Below, piece after piece: positions 13,570-15,042 of a stretch of 15,042 nt of DNA. Below the pieces are notes generated by a model that made no database searches, was not told the DNA's origin, and saw only the letters and a list, made by a program, of their open reading frames with translations. How positions within the stretch are numbered: the stretch's first letter is position 1; the number at the start of each line of letters is the position of its first letter. The DNA lies in the NCBI GenBank assembly GCA_947372535.1, contig CANBUA010000095.1, forward strand, positions 1 to 15,042, given 5' to 3'. The translations under genes were made by a program, and so were the position numbers. This stretch comes from Burkholderiales bacterium (lineage in GTDB: Bacteria; Pseudomonadota; Gammaproteobacteria; Burkholderiales; Burkholderiaceae).

Positions 13570-14817
13570 ATGGCTGCTGAACTCACGACGCTCGCTGGCT
13601 TGAAGGCCGACGTGGACATGCTCTGGCTGGTGGCGGCTGGCTCCCTGGTGTTTTTCATGCAGGCGGGCTTTGCTTTCCTGGAGTCGGGCATGAGCCGTTC
13701 CAAGAACACCGTCAACGTCATCATGAAGAACTACTGCGACATGTGCTTTGGCGCCATCGCATTCTGGATGGTCGGCTATGGCCTTATGTTCGGCGTCAAT
13801 TCGACGGGGTGGCTGGGCTGGTCAGGCTTTGCCTTGTACCGGGTGCCCGAATCCGAATACGGCATGCTGTTCTTTCAGATGATGTTCGCGGCGACGTCGG
13901 CCACCATCGTCAGCGGTGCCATCGCGGAGCGGACGCGGTTTTCGGCCTACATCATCGGCTCCATCGTAATCACCGGCCTTATCTACCCCGTGTTTGGCTC
14001 GTGGGCCTGGGGCTCGGTCTATGGTGGACAAGGCTGGCTCAAGCAGATGGGGTTCATCGATTTTGCGGGCTCGTCGGTCGTGCATGCCGTGGGTGGCTGG
14101 GCAGCGCTGGCGGCCATCATCTCGGTCGGGCCAAGGCTGGGCCGCTTCGGCCCCGATGGGCAGCCTCGTCAGATCCTCGGACACAACCTCACGCTCGTGG
14201 CACTCGGCGCTTTCATCCTTTGGATCGGGTGGTTTGGTTTCAATGCCGGCAGCACGGCTGCGGCCACGGTGGGCCTGGGCAAGATCGCGCTGAACACGCA
14301 CATGGGCGGTGCAGCTGGTGCGCTGGGGGCCATGTTCATGCTCAAGTTGATGCGCCAGAAGGTGTTGCTCACGGTCACGCTCAATGGGTCGATTGCCGGC
14401 CTGGTTGGGGTGACGGCGGGCTGCCATGTCATGGAGCCGGCATTCGCCATCCTCACGGGCGCCGTGGCGGGTGCCTTGAGCGTGCTGGCCGGCCAGGTGC
14501 TGGAGGCGTTCAAGATCGACGATGTGGTGGGCGCCGTGTCGGTGCATGTGGTGGGGGGCGTCTGGGGCACCCTGGCCGCTGGCTTGTTCAACGCATCTGA
14601 CATGTTCAACCTGGGCCAGCTCGGAGTCCAGGCCCTGGGGTGCGTGGTGGCCTTTGTCTGGTCCTTTGGCGCCTCGATGGTGATGTATTGGTTGATCAAC
14701 AAGGTGGTGCCGCTGCGGGCCTCGACCCTTGACGAGCAACGCGGTCTTGATTTCACGGAGCACTATGAACTCGGCTACCCCGAATTTCAGCAAGATGCTG
14801 TTCACCGAGGCAAGTGA
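13570..14817 (+). CDS. amt: Ammonium transporter Amt
   Basis: Amt/Mep/Rh channels carry ammonium across the inner membrane. The 415-residue product is hydrophobic throughout, with about 11 membrane segments expected. Signature elements are MQAGFAFLESGMSRSKNTVN (30-49), FFQMMFAATSATIVSGAIAER (101-121) and DFAGSSVVHAVGG (164-176). The pore twin histidines are His172 and His326 (in DDVVGAVSVHVVGG), at the spacing known for E. coli AmtB (168/318). The C-terminal tail has LDEQRGLDFTEHYELGYPEF, the cytoplasmic region that contacts PII proteins. ATG 13570 is chosen because CAGGA lies 7 bases upstream and the first membrane segment follows closely. The open frame extends upstream to 13483, but that part looks non-coding. 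No long signal peptide and no adjacent glnK (PII) gene are seen. Confidence 0.94.
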   Translation: MAAELTTLAGLKADVDMLWLVAAGSLVFFMQAGFAFLESGMSRSKNTVNVIMKNYCDMCFGAIAFWMVGYGLMFGVNSTGWLGWSGFALYRVPESEYGMLFFQMMFAATSATIVSGAIAERTRFSAYIIGSIVITGLIYPVFGSWAWGSVYGGQGWLKQMGFIDFAGSSVVHAVGGWAALAAIISVGPRLGRFGPDGQPRQILGHNLTLVALGAFILWIGWFGFNAGSTAAATVGLGKIALNTHMGGAAGALGAMFMLKLMRQKVLLTVTLNGSIAGLVGVTAGCHVMEPAFAILTGAVAGALSVLAGQVLEAFKIDDVVGAVSVHVVGGVWGTLAAGLFNASDMFNLGQLGVQALGCVVAFVWSFGASMVMYWLINKVVPLRASTLDEQRGLDFTEHYELGYPEFQQDAVHRGK

Positions 14818-15042
14818 GCGCCTCGCCTCCGGCGATCACCGTGAGGCCCTGTTGTGGGCTTTGGGGGCTTATCTGGCGCCGGCGGCAGCCCAGGAGGCGG
14901 CGTTGCTGTGGCAGCCGCCTGCCGCTCATCAAGCGTCGGTGCTGGTTGGTTTGAGCCGGTATTGCCGCTTGGTGGCTCGGCAGTTCAATCTGCAAGGCAA
15001 AGAGGCCGAGCTGCATCTGCGGATCATCCGTGGCATGCAAGC
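14765..15042 (+). CDS. Hypothetical protein, 5' part only (runs off the window)
   Basis: An open frame without stop begins at ATG 14765 and continues past the right edge; 92 full codons are visible. It overlaps the last 53 bases of amt in another frame; ATG 14795, still overlapping by 23 bases, is an alternative start. The product is helical and Ala/Leu-rich (SERLASGDHREALLWALGAY, then LVGLSRYCRLVARQFNLQGK), with no signal peptide or motif that I recognise. Its composition and codon choice resemble the neighbouring genes, and the opposite-strand frame reads as a shadow. Position suggests cotranscription with amt. I cannot assign a family or function. Confidence 0.55.
   Translation, partial: MNSATPNFSKMLFTEASERLASGDHREALLWALGAYLAPAAAQEAALLWQPPAAHQASVLVGLSRYCRLVARQFNLQGKEAELHLRIIRGMQ

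Noticed and set aside
14753..15040. Minus-strand open frame at the right edge
   Set aside because: Its product is Gln/Arg-rich shadow-like sequence and the plus frame is the better coding candidate, though neither has a known homologue I can name.

Overview
The window looks like chromosomal DNA from a high-GC betaproteobacterium, most likely order Burkholderiales (Comamonadaceae or Sphaerotilaceae type). This rests on the run nadD-rsfS-rlmH-maf-...-rng, on tolB-pal-cpoB, and on the protein sequences themselves. No species can be named from sequence reading alone. Most of it is ordinary housekeeping DNA with almost no non-coding space; no insertion sequence, prophage, CRISPR array or toxin-antitoxin module was seen.

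Plus strand, 1-8025: two closely packed gene runs. The first is the 3' end of nadD, then rsfS, rlmH, maf, a small NAD(P)-binding Rossmann protein and rng. It joins NAD synthesis, ribosome silencing and 23S rRNA modification, nucleotide-pool cleaning and rRNA/mRNA processing. RsfS carries an unusually long Lys/Ala-rich tail. The second run is tolB-pal-cpoB-tcdA: three envelope (Tol-Pal) genes and a tRNA A37 modification enzyme.

Plus strand, 8039-8347: two tRNA-Lys genes (anticodons TTT and CTT) with encoded CCA ends, a -10 box overlapping the tcdA stop codon, an inverted repeat between the tRNAs and a clear intrinsic terminator. TcdA's known substrates include tRNA-Lys, so enzyme and substrate genes are neighbours.

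Minus strand, 13389 down to 8347: a hippurate-hydrolase-like M20D amidohydrolase and a PepD-type dipeptidase form a peptide/amide scavenging pair. They are followed by a poorly understood putative DNA-repair pair: a radical SAM protein with a C-terminal helix-hairpin-helix and a DUF4130 protein. A near-consensus LexA (SOS) box sits just upstream of the radical SAM gene and covers its likely -10 element. This is the most interesting part of the window: an SOS-controlled two-gene module of unknown chemistry.

Plus strand, 13390-15042: a divergent regulatory gap with a candidate sigma-54 promoter and an NtrC-like half-site pair, then an Amt ammonium transporter and the start of an unrecognised gene that overlaps the amt 3' end and runs off the window.
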